Assembly: GCF_002812955.1 (NCBI RefSeq)
Contig: NZ_PFXK01000001.1
Coordinates: 496,001 to 560,000 of the forward strand
Reading direction: 5' to 3'
DNA: 64,000 nucleotides
Origin: Vibrio sp. HA2012
GTDB lineage: Bacteria > Pseudomonadota > Gammaproteobacteria > Enterobacterales > Vibrionaceae
Shown: piece after piece, positions 17,282 to 27,302 of the stretch
How the letters are laid out: every line of letters begins with the position of its first letter
How positions within the stretch are numbered: the first letter of the stretch is position 1
The notes under the pieces: model-generated
Told to the model about the DNA's origin: nothing
What the model saw: only the letters and a program-made list of their open reading frames with translations
Databases searched by the model: none
Position numbers and translations under genes: made by a program

Positions 17282-17404
17282 TTATTTTTTAGCTATCGTC
17301 CGAGCGATTCTTTTATATTCTGAGTAAGGTAAGGTTTTTAATGCTTCGTCCTTTCGTTCGGTATAGATACACCAGTGCCTCTGTTTCGGTTGCTCTTGGT
17401 GCAT
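17282..17404 (-). CDS. Possible 40-residue basic protein of unknown function
   Basis: A short minus-strand frame starts at ATG 17404 with AAGG about 9 nt upstream. It encodes a basic, tyrosine-rich peptide (RHWCIYTERKDEALKTLPYS, ending RIARTIAKK). Composition looks coding rather than random. The region around it (17210-17500) otherwise shows no gene. It may be complete cassette or phage-derived cargo, or a fragment; I do not recognise it. Confidence 0.35.
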   Translation of the reverse strand: MHQEQPKQRHWCIYTERKDEALKTLPYSEYKRIARTIAKK

Positions 17405-17496
17405 TTAAGTACGCCTTATTTGGCCCCGACGCCCTGGCGATACCTTACATAATATATTGATTCTTCTGAAGTCTTCAGCATAAAATTCTATGTGTC

Positions 17497-17799
17497 TTAT
17501 CCAGCTTCCTTGGATAGATAGCAGAAGACCTCATGTACAACCTTCTGCACTTCCGCTTTTGACGCCACTTGCATGGTCAGCATTTCAGCTTCCAGAATCT
17601 GTTCTTCTCTGGACATTTCACAGTCAAACTCTTCACCCGTCAGCTCTCCTGCTTTTTTGGCCGTTATTAACGCTTCGATGTCCGATTCTTGCTGAGGCAA
17701 AACATCATTCAATGCTCCTATCAAAACTTCACCAGACATAGACTCTGCATACTCAGATGTAATTCTTTTAATAATGGAAGCGAAGATCGTGTCACTCAT
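17497..17799 (-). CDS. Small acidic protein of unknown function
   Basis: The product is 100 residues with a good ribosome site (AAGGAGTAATCT before the ATG). It is helical and acidic (QQESDIEALITAKKAGELTG, DCEMSREEQILEAEMLTM) with no membrane segment, cysteine cluster or nucleotide motif. I do not recognise the family. It lies in the accessory stretch, 91 bp downstream of a Dabb-domain gene on the same strand, and may share its transcript. Confidence 0.6.
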   Translation of the reverse strand: MSDTIFASIIKRITSEYAESMSGEVLIGALNDVLPQQESDIEALITAKKAGELTGEEFDCEMSREEQILEAEMLTMQVASKAEVQKVVHEVFCYLSKEAG

Positions 17800-17890
17800 A
17801 GATTACTCCTTACTGCTGACCACCGCATTAAAAATGCCAAACGTTAGAAATTACTCTTAAATACTTGCATGTTAGCTACGCTACCTGATA

Positions 17891-18187
17891 CTAGATTGTA
17901 TAATCAAAAACCACGATATCTTCGAGCAATGGACGAAAAACTTGCTTGAGTACATCGTGATCAGGATGAGGCAGATAATTTTGACGTCCCGTTTCGTCGG
18001 CAAACGTCATTAAAACCGAGTGAGTAAAACCTTGGCTTTTACCTTCTGGACTATCGTTTTCTCCCCATTCAACAGCAAGTACACCATCGACTTTTTCCGG
18101 CATCGTCGCAAACAAACACTTTAATTTTTCAATTTCAGATGGATCTGCTGATTGTTTAAACTTTATAAGTAATATATGTCGAATCAT
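17891..18187 (-). CDS. Dabb-domain (stress-responsive alpha/beta-barrel) protein
   Basis: The product is 98 residues of the Dabb fold. It shows the typical start MIRHILLIKFKQSADPSEIE, the middle VDGVLAVEWGENDSPEGKSQ, then FTHSVLMTFADETGRQNY and the motif LPHPDHDVLKQVF. Dabb proteins are dimeric ferredoxin-like barrels; some degrade or cyclise small molecules but most are uncharacterised. GAGG lies upstream of the ATG with suitable spacing. It sits at the right side of the accessory patch, so horizontal origin is possible. Confidence 0.85.
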   Translation of the reverse strand: MIRHILLIKFKQSADPSEIEKLKCLFATMPEKVDGVLAVEWGENDSPEGKSQGFTHSVLMTFADETGRQNYLPHPDHDVLKQVFRPLLEDIVVFDYTI

Positions 18188-18329
18188 TTTTGCCTCGATA
18201 ATGTCACGTTAAGTCGTGAGCAACACTACCACGACACTCAACTATTACACCGTAAACACAAAATTCCAAATCAAACCAAAATTTCACTCGACAATACTCA
18301 AAATTCTTGTATCTAGAAAAGGGCAAGAA

Positions 18330-19319
18330 CTAAATACAAAAATCCGTCGGCTGCTCATTACCAGGCTTTGATCGCTTAGTTTTATACATAAGAACATCAC
18401 CATCTGCCAGTAATGTTTCAATAGAAGTGTGTTTATCAGGAATATACTCAACAACGCCATGAGAAAATAAGATTTTATATTCATAGTTTTTATCACGGTT
18501 AATCTTATCCAGTGCCATTGCAAGACGAGATACCATATTACAAACCAATGAACTTTGTATGTTCGTTACCAACACAACGAATTCATCGCCACCGAGCCGG
18601 GCAATAATATCTGAATCCCTAAAGGTACTTTTCATTTGTTTCGCAAAAGTCACTAAGACCTGATCGCCTTCAGCATGACCAAAGCTATCATTGATATATT
18701 TGAACTTATCCAGATCAATAAAAACTAATGATGCGGGTATTTTTTCTCTTGAACATAAGTTTAAGCGACTCTGCGCAACCAACTCGAATCCCCTTCGATT
18801 CAAAATATTTGTTAAATAATCAGTGTTCGATTGGAGTACTATTGATAATTCATTTTCTGCTATTTTCGCTAAGTCCATAAGGAGACCTAAGTCTTCTTGG
18901 CTAAACACTCTTGGCTTCTGATCCATAACACATAGAACACCTAGCTTGTGACCGTTATGAGCCTTTAAGGGAATCCCTGCATAGAAATGTACATAAGGTT
19001 CATTAGTTACCAACGGGTTATCGAAAAACCGTTCATCTGCCGTAGCGTCTGGCACAATGAATGGAACATCATCCAGAATAGCATGCCCACAAAAAGACAT
19101 TTCCCGAGAAGTTTCACGAACAGTCATACCGATACAAGATTTAAACCACTGACGTTTTTCGTCAACGAGGCTCACTAAAGCCACTGGTACATTAAATACT
19201 CTTTGAGCTATACGCGTTAAGCTGTCGAACCGTTGCTCTGCTGGAGTATCTAAGATATGAAGAGACCTTAATGTCGCAAGGCGTTCTTGCTCATTCTCCG
19301 GAATATCTGGTATTTTCAA
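18330..19319 (-). CDS. GAF-GGDEF diguanylate cyclase
   Basis: The product is about 329 residues and soluble. A GAF domain spans roughly 20-155 (LVSLVDEKRQWFKSCIGM, MSFCGHAILDDVPFIVPDA, FYAGIPLKAHNGHKLGVLCV). The GGDEF domain follows (DYLTNILNRRGFE, VFIDLDKFKYINDSFGHAEG, RLGGDEFVVLV). The GGDEF signature is intact, and RDSD five residues upstream fits the product-inhibition site RxxD. I chose TTG 19319 because family members begin close to IPDIPENEQERLATLRSL and because a run of nine G lies 4 nt upstream as ribosome site. A longer frame reads through the G run to 19358. It follows the chemoreceptor gene by 46 bp and is probably co-transcribed. Confidence 0.9.
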   Translation of the reverse strand: MKIPDIPENEQERLATLRSLHILDTPAEQRFDSLTRIAQRVFNVPVALVSLVDEKRQWFKSCIGMTVRETSREMSFCGHAILDDVPFIVPDATADERFFDNPLVTNEPYVHFYAGIPLKAHNGHKLGVLCVMDQKPRVFSQEDLGLLMDLAKIAENELSIVLQSNTDYLTNILNRRGFELVAQSRLNLCSREKIPASLVFIDLDKFKYINDSFGHAEGDQVLVTFAKQMKSTFRDSDIIARLGGDEFVVLVTNIQSSLVCNMVSRLAMALDKINRDKNYEYKILFSHGVVEYIPDKHTSIETLLADGDVLMYKTKRSKPGNEQPTDFCI

Positions 19320-19322
19320 TGT

Positions 19323-19331
19323 CCCCCCCCC
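19323..19331 (-). repeat. Nine-G homopolymer acting as ribosome-binding region
   Basis: Nine consecutive G (minus strand) stand 4 nt before the TTG start of the GAF-GGDEF gene. Homopolymers of this length slip during replication. If the longer frame is used, changes would switch it on and off; if the TTG is used, they would tune translation. Confidence 0.6.
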
Positions 19332-19365
19332 TCTTATATGGGTTGAAGCACAGTTCAATAAAAAA

Positions 19366-21528
19366 CTACAATTTAAACCTACTGATTAAAGCTGATAATT
19401 CCTGAGATTCCTGAGTAAGCTCTGCCGCAGCCTGAGCACATTGCTCAGAACTGGAGCTAGTGTGATTAGTCACCTCATCAATTTGATTAATACCCACTTT
19501 TACCTGCTCAGCGCCAGCAGATTGTTCAATCGAAGCTTGAGCAATATCAGACATTAAAGATGAGACTTTACCTACATTATCAACAATTGTATCAAGTGCC
19601 GATGATGTGTCAGCTGTCAGATCAAGTCCTCGTTGAGTCTTTTCTGCGGATTCATTGATAATTTTATTTGTATCTTGCACTGCTGCTGCACTTCTGGCAG
19701 CAAGACCACGCACTTCATCAGCAACAACAGCAAATCCTCTTCCTGCTTCTCCTGCTCTTGCAGCTTCAATTGCTGCATTTAATGCCAGAAGGTTTGTCTG
19801 CTCTGCGATGTTTTCTATGGTACTAATAATATTGTTTATGTCATTACCAGAAGTTTCTATATCAACCATAGCCGCTTGCAATTCGGTCATTAATTTCTTT
19901 CCGTTTATTGCGAGATCATTGGTTTCCAATGAAAAATTACTCGCTTTTTTCGCATTTTCAGAACTCTGATATATCTGCTCAGCTATTCCAGAAACTGTCG
20001 CACTAATTTCGGTTACCGACGCGGCTGATTCTGTTGCACCACTAGCCAAATCATGACTTAGGTCAGCAACAGATGCAGCAAACCCAGAAATATTGCCGGA
20101 TCGCTGAGATATCTGACGTACTAACTGGTTTAAATCAGCCACCATCTGCTCCAGCGCTTTACCAAGTTGATCCTGCTCCGAAGCAAGCTGTATCTTAACA
20201 CTTAGATCCCCCCGGGCTATTCTTTCAGCACTAATAACCTGTTTATGAAGTGAATCTGCCATGTTATCTAACGCCTTGGATAATTGGCCGATTTCATCTT
20301 CAGACTCATGATTCAAGCGCTCGTCGAATCGTCCAGATGCAATAGACTTAGCCATTTCAACAGATGCAAGAATAGGTTTAGACAGTTTGTGAGAAAAGTA
20401 AAATAGCCCCAGTATGGCTAGGGTCATGACAGACAGGCTAATTATGATTTGGTTGATAGTGCTTTCTGTATTACGTTGCGCTAAGCTATCAGCTAAATCT
20501 GTAGCATTCTTTAAGACTAAATTTTTATTCACTTCTAATGTAATACCCCAAGAAACCCCTGATTGACCAAATGTTATTGGAACCAAGACTTTATACAGGT
20601 TATTAACGTCATCATCGGTTGTATATAATTCTCCTTTATTGATAATAGAAATAACCGTTGCGCTTTTATCACCATAAATTTTTTCGATGGACTGCCCAAT
20701 GTATTGAGGATGACTACTGTCGGCAATCAGTAACCCAGTATCTGTTGAAATCGTAACATGGCTGTTTCCGTTATATATATTTTGAGAAACCTTTTCAGCA
20801 AGTTTCTGTACAAAACTCAAGTCAAAGTCAGTTCCTACTACCCCGGAAAACTGACCATTCACTATAATAGGAGATGACATAGTCGCTAACCAGACAGATT
20901 TTCCCTGAACGACATATGGCAATGGTGCGGTAACGGCTTCATGTAATGTCTTTTTAGGATTCTGGTACCAGGCACCTTTCACTATGCCATTCGGGTGTTT
21001 TTCCTGAGAATCATATTCAACCAAAGGCTGTAAGCTTATATTTTGCCCCGCCGTCTGAGTGAAGTATGGGGTATACCTACCTGTTTCAGGATTACTACCC
21101 GCTTTGCCACCAACAAACTTTGTATCATCGCCGTCAAACTCATTCGGCTCCCAGCAGCTATATGTCCCGTTGAGTTCACTATTTCTCTCCAGAACATTTC
21201 TAAGCACTTGATTAAAGGTCGATCTATCTAAAAAAATATCATCCGATGTCAACTCTGAGTATTTCATCGCAGCCACTGATGAAGCCATGGTGATCGCACG
21301 GTCAAGAGCGGTATCTATCTTTATGCTGATTTGCTTCGCTGATTCTGACGCCGTTAGCTCTAGTTTTTCCAGTGCCTCTTCTGTAATAAGCTCAGCAGAT
21401 TTGTTTGATACAAACTGTTCAGAATTAAATGAAGAATAGACATTGTATCCAACCAATGCCAATGTCGCTGTTGCTAAGCAAAGTCCAGCAGCAAGTGTCA
21501 TTTTTATTTTTATCGAATTAATATTCAT
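19366..21528 (-). CDS. Methyl-accepting chemotaxis protein with double Cache sensor
   Basis: The product is 720 residues. TM1 lies near 10-30. The large periplasmic region (about 35-350) has dCache features: [40 protein letters not shown] and [22 protein letters not shown]2 is near 356-376, then HAMP and a signalling domain with [20 protein letters not shown] near 580. dCache receptors typically bind amino acids or other small metabolites. ATG 21528 is preferred; a TTG 42 nt earlier is also in frame. The GAF-GGDEF gene follows closely, suggesting linked chemotaxis and c-di-GMP responses to one signal. Confidence 0.92.
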   Translation of the reverse strand: MNINSIKIKMTLAAGLCLATATLALVGYNVYSSFNSEQFVSNKSAELITEEALEKLELTASESAKQISIKIDTALDRAITMASSVAAMKYSELTSDDIFLDRSTFNQVLRNVLERNSELNGTYSCWEPNEFDGDDTKFVGGKAGSNPETGRYTPYFTQTAGQNISLQPLVEYDSQEKHPNGIVKGAWYQNPKKTLHEAVTAPLPYVVQGKSVWLATMSSPIIVNGQFSGVVGTDFDLSFVQKLAEKVSQNIYNGNSHVTISTDTGLLIADSSHPQYIGQSIEKIYGDKSATVISIINKGELYTTDDDVNNLYKVLVPITFGQSGVSWGITLEVNKNLVLKNATDLADSLAQRNTESTINQIIISLSVMTLAILGLFYFSHKLSKPILASVEMAKSIASGRFDERLNHESEDEIGQLSKALDNMADSLHKQVISAERIARGDLSVKIQLASEQDQLGKALEQMVADLNQLVRQISQRSGNISGFAASVADLSHDLASGATESAASVTEISATVSGIAEQIYQSSENAKKASNFSLETNDLAINGKKLMTELQAAMVDIETSGNDINNIISTIENIAEQTNLLALNAAIEAARAGEAGRGFAVVADEVRGLAARSAAAVQDTNKIINESAEKTQRGLDLTADTSSALDTIVDNVGKVSSLMSDIAQASIEQSAGAEQVKVGINQIDEVTNHTSSSSEQCAQAAAELTQESQELSALISRFKL

Positions 21529-21754
21529 GTGTAGGCACCGTAAAAGAATGTAGATTACATCTTCAAGCAAACCTGCTTGGAGAAAGGCTAAATTTTATGT
21601 TTTACATCTTAAAATCAGCCACTTCACACGAAATTATACAACATACTACCAACAAAACAGAAACAACAATGCCCGCTTTTTTAATATATCTAACTCATTC
21701 CCCTATCTATGCCTATTTTTATATCTTTATCTTGGAGAAAGCCCACCTAATAGT

Positions 21755-22228
21755 TTAAATACAAAGATCCATCAACTGACTGATCTGCTTCGTATTTTTA
21801 TATTTGCCACCGTCTATTGCTGTTGGATTAAACCAAATAGCCTGAATTCCCGCAGTAATTGCAGGTTCAATATCATGCTCGTAATTATCCCCAACCATGA
21901 TAATTGACCCCGGATCTACTCCAATGTGAGACATAATTTTATAAAAGAATTCAGGACTACCCTTTCCGATACCCAAATTTGTCTTGCAAAAATATCCGTC
22001 AATATAGGGAGATAGACCGACACGGGAAAAGGCTTCCTGAATGTCATGTTCAGATGAGTCTTCTGCATTTGTAGCAATATACACCAAGTGCTCTTTTGAG
22101 AGTGTCTTCAGGGTTTCTAACGCACCATCGATGGTTTGGACAATACTCCAGTCACACATTTTTCCTGCTTGTTCCGGAAAATCGACCATCAGAGTATCCC
22201 CCCAGTCAAACAGATAAATTTTGCTCAT
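21755..22228 (-). CDS. HAD-superfamily hydrolase
   Basis: The product is 157 residues. HAD motifs are IYLFDWGDTLMVDF (nucleophile D8, with D11 as general acid), IATNAEDSSE (motif II), KGSPEFFYKIM (Lys of motif III) and IIMVGDNYEHDIEPAITAG (motif IV). The cap is very small, so large or phosphoprotein substrates are possible, but the substrate is not predictable. The start ATG directly abuts the stop of the upstream GNAT gene, with AGGAGG inside that gene's end, so translation is coupled. Confidence 0.87.
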   Translation of the reverse strand: MSKIYLFDWGDTLMVDFPEQAGKMCDWSIVQTIDGALETLKTLSKEHLVYIATNAEDSSEHDIQEAFSRVGLSPYIDGYFCKTNLGIGKGSPEFFYKIMSHIGVDPGSIIMVGDNYEHDIEPAITAGIQAIWFNPTAIDGGKYKNTKQISQLMDLCI

Positions 22229-22723
22229 CTAACCTCCTGATGTACCAAGCCATTTATACATGATCAGGCTATCGACATATCCCAATCGGCCATGCCTGTA
22301 TGCTTTAGGGATTGTACCGATAATATCAAATCCCAGTTTTTTCCAGAGTCTGACCGCAACTTCGTTGGCAGAAACCACACTATTAAATTGCATAGCCTCA
22401 AAGCCAAGCCGGAGCGCCATCTGTTGGGAATGTTCGCACATTTTCTGCGCAACACCTTGCCCTCGGGCATCGTGTGCAACCATGTAACCGCAATTACAAA
22501 TATGACTACCGGGTCCCATGGCATTAGGTTTAATATAGTAAGTCCCCAGCACCGTATCATTCTCCACATACACATAGGTTTTTAGCGGCAATTCACACCA
22601 GAGATGGAATGCCTGTTCGAATGTCATATCAGGATCAAATGCATAAGTCTCTCTAGACTGAATTACATTCAAAAATGTTGGCCAAAACAACTCAAAATCA
22701 GTTTTTGTTATTTCTCTAAACAC
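22229..22723 (-). CDS. GNAT-family N-acetyltransferase
   Basis: The product is 164 residues with a single GNAT domain. The acetyl-CoA pyrophosphate loop is VAHDARGQGVAQKMCEHSQQ (R/Q-x-x-G-x-G/A pattern), followed by VVSANEVAVRLWKKLGFDII and IPKAYRHGRLGYVDSLIMYK. The start is GTG with AAGGAG 6 nt upstream. It is coupled to the downstream HAD gene, suggesting a two-step modification or detoxification. The acetyl acceptor is unknown. Confidence 0.88.
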   Translation of the reverse strand: MFREITKTDFELFWPTFLNVIQSRETYAFDPDMTFEQAFHLWCELPLKTYVYVENDTVLGTYYIKPNAMGPGSHICNCGYMVAHDARGQGVAQKMCEHSQQMALRLGFEAMQFNSVVSANEVAVRLWKKLGFDIIGTIPKAYRHGRLGYVDSLIMYKWLGTSGG

Positions 22724-22747
22724 AAAAAACTCCTTACGTGTTCCCTC

Positions 22748-23656
22748 TCACCCCAGTGTTGTGTCCAAAACCATCATCAATGCAAACCCCACCATTAAAC
22801 CAATAGTCGCCAGAGTCTGGTGACCACTACGATGGGTTTCCGGAATCACTTCATGGGAAACAACAAATAACATTGCACCACCGGCAAGCCCTAATCCAAC
22901 AGGGTAAGCCAGAAGATAACCACCAGCCAGACTCACACCAAGCAATGCCCCCAGAGGCTCAAGCAGCCCGGTAGCAATCGCCAGTAATACCGAAAATATC
23001 GCATTGAATCCGGCAGCCCGCATTGTCAGAGCGACAGCAAGGCCTTCTGGAATATCCTGCAAAGCAATCGCTGTTGTCAGTGGAACACCGATAGTCATAT
23101 CTCCCTGAGCAAAACCAACGCCTATAGCCATCCCTTCCGGAAAGTTATGCAGTGCAATCGCAAATACAAATAACCAAGCCCGGTTACACCGGTCATAACC
23201 GGGTCCACATGGACCGGTCATGTGCTCATGAGGCGTAAATTCATCCAGCCCCAGCATCAGCAGTACCCCCAGTATCATGCCAAATACGACCAGAGCCCCA
23301 CCGAAAACATTGCTTTCCGTTAACTCTATCCCAGCTTCAATTCCCGGTAAAAGTAGAGAAAATGCCGCTGCCGCCAGCATCATTCCCGCAGCAAACCCAA
23401 GCATCAAATCAGAAATTCGTTGAGGAATAGTTCTCAAGAATAAGGCTGGCAGGGTTCCCATCGCGGTAGCGGCAAACCCGGCACTTCCGCCAATAAGAGC
23501 ATACTGACTAAATAGCTGCTTATCGCTGGAAAATGCCGACACGACCAGTAAAGCAACCAGTGCAACAGAAACAAGCAGTCCTCCGGATATCACCGGATGT
23601 GACGACGAATGATAACGTAAAGCCTGAAACCAGGATAAAGATTGTGTATTTTGCAT
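22748..23656 (-). CDS. ZIP-family divalent metal transporter
   Basis: The product is 302 residues with eight predicted membrane helices. Signature helix IV/V metal sites are ALHNFPEGMAIGVGF and ALQDIPEGLAVALTM. The cytoplasmic loop contains EFTPHEHMTGPCGPGYDRCN, with His and Cys residues that may bind metal. This is the GufA/ZupT-like branch, importing Zn2+, Fe2+ or Mn2+ (some members may work in the other direction). It lies 24 bp upstream of the GNAT-HAD pair on the same strand and is divergent from the Fes-like gene, next to a Fur-box-like element. I see no separate Zur site. Confidence 0.9.
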   Translation of the reverse strand: MQNTQSLSWFQALRYHSSSHPVISGGLLVSVALVALLVVSAFSSDKQLFSQYALIGGSAGFAATAMGTLPALFLRTIPQRISDLMLGFAAGMMLAAAAFSLLLPGIEAGIELTESNVFGGALVVFGMILGVLLMLGLDEFTPHEHMTGPCGPGYDRCNRAWLFVFAIALHNFPEGMAIGVGFAQGDMTIGVPLTTAIALQDIPEGLAVALTMRAAGFNAIFSVLLAIATGLLEPLGALLGVSLAGGYLLAYPVGLGLAGGAMLFVVSHEVIPETHRSGHQTLATIGLMVGFALMMVLDTTLG

Positions 23657-23725
23657 GAATATTTATTCCCTCCAGAATACCCGTGCAGGTAATTCTGTTC
23701 TATCTCTTGACGATGACACCCACAC

Positions 23726-23752
23726 AAATGATAATACGAATAGATATCATTT
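23726..23752. promoter_or_regulatory. Fur-box-like palindrome
   Basis: AAATGATA (23726-23733) and TATCATTT (23745-23752) form a perfect 8-bp inverted repeat around 11 bases, containing GATAAT hexamers in the Fur style. It lies 64 bp before the Fes-like gene and 70 bp before the divergent ZIP gene, so iron could control both. Confidence 0.55.
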
Positions 23753-23815
23753 GCGAGCAACTAAAATCAATGGCCTTTTCGTCTTCTTTTTATATCAATA
23801 ATTTAAAATATCACA

Positions 23816-25333
23816 ATGAAAAATAGTCAGCAGATTGTATTTTCACTGGATAACACCCAGATCTTCACTCAGGAATTATCACTGGCAGCAGGCAGCTACC
23901 TTACAGGAAAAATTTGGTCAGATGATCCGTTAAAAAAAGTATCCATTCTCAAAACAGACAGACAGCAGGTAAAAGACTTGATGCCATTTCCCGGCTATGG
24001 TGCTGATATCCATTTCAGTCCACAGAATAGTGGAAAGTATCTTCTGACTGTAGAAGGTGTTGCAGATACGAAAGGTACCATCTGTCTGTCAGAAAAACTC
24101 CCAGCTCACATACAGGAATACAGCCCACTGCTCAGTCCACGCTTGCAGATTCTGAGTCAGGATATGCAAGAGCAGCCCGAAACTCTGGAACAATTCTGGA
24201 ATGAAATACAGCAGACAGGAACACCACTGATAGAACCAATCCCCCTTTGTTCAGATGAATACTCTGACGGAAAATCGATCATCAGCTTTCTATGGAGGGG
24301 AAAACAAAAAAATGTCCGGCTTTTAGGTGGCCCTTCTGCGGATCACCCTGACTTAATTCATTTACCTGATACTGATCTCTGGTATGTGAGTTTTATTGTG
24401 CCAAATAATGCGTATTTTTCCTATCAATTAGCTCCGGATGTGCCTGAATTTTACGGAAACAGAAAAGAGAGAAAGCAAGCGATCCTGGCAACTGCGCAGA
24501 AAGACCCTCTAAACCACTTCCCCTGGCTCTATCTGAAAGCACACGATAAATACAATACGTGGTCAACCATCAGACTTCCGGCCGCCACAAAAGAAATATG
24601 GATTGAAAGTGAGCCAAAACAGAAAGCAACCATCATCAAAAAAAATATTTCTATTCACACACTAAATAATAAGAGAGATATTTATATATATAGAACAAAA
24701 GGTTTAAATAAAATGACCCCACCAGAAGTTCTATTGATTATTTTTGATGGTGATAAATATATCCATCAAGGGAAGATTCCAGAAATTCTGGATAATATGA
24801 AAGGTAAAAATGAGATACCATCAGTAAAAGCCGTATTTATTACCAACCCTAGTCCGGAAAGTCGCTCCAGAGAACTATCTTGTAATCCTGTATTCAGTGA
24901 TGCTCTTGTTAATGAAATACTTCCGGAATTGCAAAAAGAAGAAAATTTAGGCGATAAAAATAAAAAAATTTTAATCGGTTCCAGTTATGGTGGGCTGATA
25001 TCTGCCTACACTGCTATTCGATATCCTGATATATTCTGTGGCGTATTAAGTCTCTCCGGCTCTTTCTGGTGGACCAGTCATTCTGATTCAAAAGAAAGCG
25101 GTCAGGAAAAACAGGTTATTTCTCAATTGACTCAGAAAAAAACATTACCTATTCGCTGGTATTTTAGTGCCGGAATTTTTGAAAATACCTGGATATTCCC
25201 GGCAAATGAAGAATTAAGAAGTGTGTTAAAATCCAAAGGATATCAGTATTGTTTTAGACCAGTTGCAAGCTCTCATGATATGCTCAGTTGGAGAACAACA
25301 TTTCCGGATGGATTGCTTTATTTATTGAATTAA
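23816..25333 (+). CDS. Fes/IroD-like ferric-siderophore esterase
   Basis: The product is 505 residues without a signal peptide, so cytoplasmic. The N-terminal part is Fes-like (SFLWRGKQKNVRLLGGPSAD, YVSFIVPNNAYFSYQLAPD, DPLNHFPWLY). The C-terminal alpha/beta hydrolase contains ILIGSSYGGLISAYTA, with likely nucleophile S390, and ASSHDMLSWR with likely catalytic H487. Enzymes of this family hydrolyse enterobactin-type trilactones to free iron. No siderophore synthesis, receptor or transport genes are nearby, so it may use a xenosiderophore imported elsewhere. Local AT content is higher in its second half. A Fur-box-like site precedes it and a terminator follows. Confidence 0.85.
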   Translation: MKNSQQIVFSLDNTQIFTQELSLAAGSYLTGKIWSDDPLKKVSILKTDRQQVKDLMPFPGYGADIHFSPQNSGKYLLTVEGVADTKGTICLSEKLPAHIQEYSPLLSPRLQILSQDMQEQPETLEQFWNEIQQTGTPLIEPIPLCSDEYSDGKSIISFLWRGKQKNVRLLGGPSADHPDLIHLPDTDLWYVSFIVPNNAYFSYQLAPDVPEFYGNRKERKQAILATAQKDPLNHFPWLYLKAHDKYNTWSTIRLPAATKEIWIESEPKQKATIIKKNISIHTLNNKRDIYIYRTKGLNKMTPPEVLLIIFDGDKYIHQGKIPEILDNMKGKNEIPSVKAVFITNPSPESRSRELSCNPVFSDALVNEILPELQKEENLGDKNKKILIGSSYGGLISAYTAIRYPDIFCGVLSLSGSFWWTSHSDSKESGQEKQVISQLTQKKTLPIRWYFSAGIFENTWIFPANEELRSVLKSKGYQYCFRPVASSHDMLSWRTTFPDGLLYLLN

Positions 25334-25360
25334 AAAGGTAAGCTGATGCTTACCTTTTTT
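25332..25360 (+). terminator. Rho-independent terminator after the Fes-like gene
   Basis: AAAAAGGTAAGC pairs with GCTTACCTTTTTT around TGAT, with a T run on the plus strand and an A run that gives T on the minus strand. It overlaps the stop codon and probably serves the convergent chemoreceptor gene too. Confidence 0.88.
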
Positions 25361-25373
25361 ATATCAGAAACAA

Positions 25374-27005
25374 TTAAACCTTAAATGCATTCACCAGTGC
25401 ATTCAGTTCCTGAGCCATTTGACTCAACTGCTCACTAGATTGAGACGTCTGCAACGTCCCTATCTCTGTCTGTTCAGCAACAGCAGTAATGCTATTAATA
25501 TTCATACTAATTTCAGCAGCCTGATTCTTCTGCTCTTCGACCGAGTGACGGATATCAGCAGCCATTGCATTCAGTGTAATAATGGATTTTTGAATACTTT
25601 CAAAAGCATTGCCACAGTCATGTGCTTTTTCAATCCCCTCAGCAGCATAGCGTTCACAATCTCTCATCACCCCGACAGTCGTCCCGACGTCAGACTGTAA
25701 TTCACTGATGATTGCCTGAATACTTTCCGTCGACTGCTGGGTTCTTGAAGCAAGAGTACGCACCTCATCAGCAACAACAGCAAATCCTCGCCCATGCTCA
25801 CCGGCACGAGCAGCTTCTATGGCTGCATTCAGAGCAAGTAGATTGGTCTGATCAGCCACCTGTTTGATCACCTCAATAATTTCACCAATCTTATTAGAAG
25901 ACTGCTCCAGCTTTTCCGTTGTGATCACAGCATCATTCACTCTTTCTGCAACATTCTGTATTACATGAATATTTTCCTGAATACTCTGATTACCGTAGTC
26001 AATCATCTGGGTCGCCTTTTCCGTCTCCTCAAGAGTCAATGCCGTCTTTTCCGCAACCATATTAGAAGAGGCAGTTAAATGCTCAGTGCTTTCCGCAACA
26101 GCCATTGTTTGTGCTTTCTGTTCAACAATGCCTCCCTGAATCTGAGTAGTAACAGCAGAAAGCTCCTCAGCCTGTGAGGCCAGTGTATCCGTACTCAAGT
26201 TAATATTGGATACAACACCTTTAATATTGGTATTCATCATATTAAACGCAGCTGCCATAAGTGAAAGCTCATCTTTCCCCTGACTTTTCATTTCAATAGT
26301 CAGATCTTTATTCTCTGCTATTTCTGTCATGGTAGTAGTGATTTTCTCCAGAGGACGGATAATGTTTCTGGATATCACAGCGGATAAAGCAATAAGAATC
26401 CCAAGAATAATACCTGAAGTTATCAGTGTATTTATTAGCGCTTCCTTAAATGCTTTATCTACATCAGAAAAATAGACACCCGTACCAATGAACCAGGGTA
26501 ATCCATTCACTCTATTTATATAAGAAATCTTCTCTTCGAGCTTACCTGTTTCAGAGTTCTGCCAGTAATAATCGACAAAACCGAATCCACTGCTCTTTGC
26601 TGTCTGAATAAAATCATGAAAGGCAGAGCGGACATATTCTTCAGAGCTATTCAGCATATTTTTGCCATTAAGTTCATGACTGATGGCATGACGAATCATT
26701 ACTCCATCAAGATCGCTGATGAAGAAATAACCATTTTCTGAATATCGGGTTGCAGAAACCAAATCCTTGATTAATTGTTCAGCTTTATCTTTTTCAATAC
26801 CGGAAGACATAATGAAATTAATCTGTGTGACCAGAGATTCCACCAGCGATTGTGCTGCTTCTTTTCTTTCCACAATGGTTTCTTCCCGTAAATTATTTGC
26901 AGAAAGAATTTCAGATCCGATAATTATGATACTAGCCAATACTATAATTAAACGCAGCTTAGACGAAACTTTTAACCTATTTAACAAAATATTTATAAAA
27001 TTCAT
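25374..27005 (-). CDS. Methyl-accepting chemotaxis protein with single Cache sensor
   Basis: The product is 543 residues. TM1 lies near 20-40 and the periplasmic sCache_2 domain near 45-185 ([37 protein letters not shown]). TM2 is near 185-207, followed by HAMP and a signalling domain with [20 protein letters not shown] near 390. sCache_2 receptors often bind short carboxylates such as acetate, pyruvate or propionate. ATG 27005 has AAGTGA 5 nt upstream; a GTG three codons earlier is also in frame. The gene stands alone. Confidence 0.92.
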   Translation of the reverse strand: MNFINILLNRLKVSSKLRLIIVLASIIIIGSEILSANNLREETIVERKEAAQSLVESLVTQINFIMSSGIEKDKAEQLIKDLVSATRYSENGYFFISDLDGVMIRHAISHELNGKNMLNSSEEYVRSAFHDFIQTAKSSGFGFVDYYWQNSETGKLEEKISYINRVNGLPWFIGTGVYFSDVDKAFKEALINTLITSGIILGILIALSAVISRNIIRPLEKITTTMTEIAENKDLTIEMKSQGKDELSLMAAAFNMMNTNIKGVVSNINLSTDTLASQAEELSAVTTQIQGGIVEQKAQTMAVAESTEHLTASSNMVAEKTALTLEETEKATQMIDYGNQSIQENIHVIQNVAERVNDAVITTEKLEQSSNKIGEIIEVIKQVADQTNLLALNAAIEAARAGEHGRGFAVVADEVRTLASRTQQSTESIQAIISELQSDVGTTVGVMRDCERYAAEGIEKAHDCGNAFESIQKSIITLNAMAADIRHSVEEQKNQAAEISMNINSITAVAEQTEIGTLQTSQSSEQLSQMAQELNALVNAFKV

Positions 27006-27302
27006 TACAATCACTTAACAAAAGAGTTGATATTAGTATTTTTCTGCGAGTGATTCTAATTTTTAATTAGATAAAAATAAACCCTAAAATAAATCTTTTT
27101 GAGCTATATATGAAATTTCATATAATAATTGTCTGAAAGTACTACAAAAAATTACTGGCTTTTTTATCAGCTAAGTTTTTGATACTGATCAGTGTTTAAA
27201 AATTCCTGATGAAGAACAAGAAGTAAGTATAAAGGACAAGATATGAACGCCGCACAGCTGAGTTATTCTGAACGGCGTTAAGTTCGAAGAGGGATAGAGG
27301 GA

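Noticed and set aside
23816..25333. A siderophore biosynthesis cluster around the Fes-like gene.
   Set aside because: No synthetase, isochorismate, receptor or permease genes are in the flanks; only the esterase and a ZIP transporter are present.
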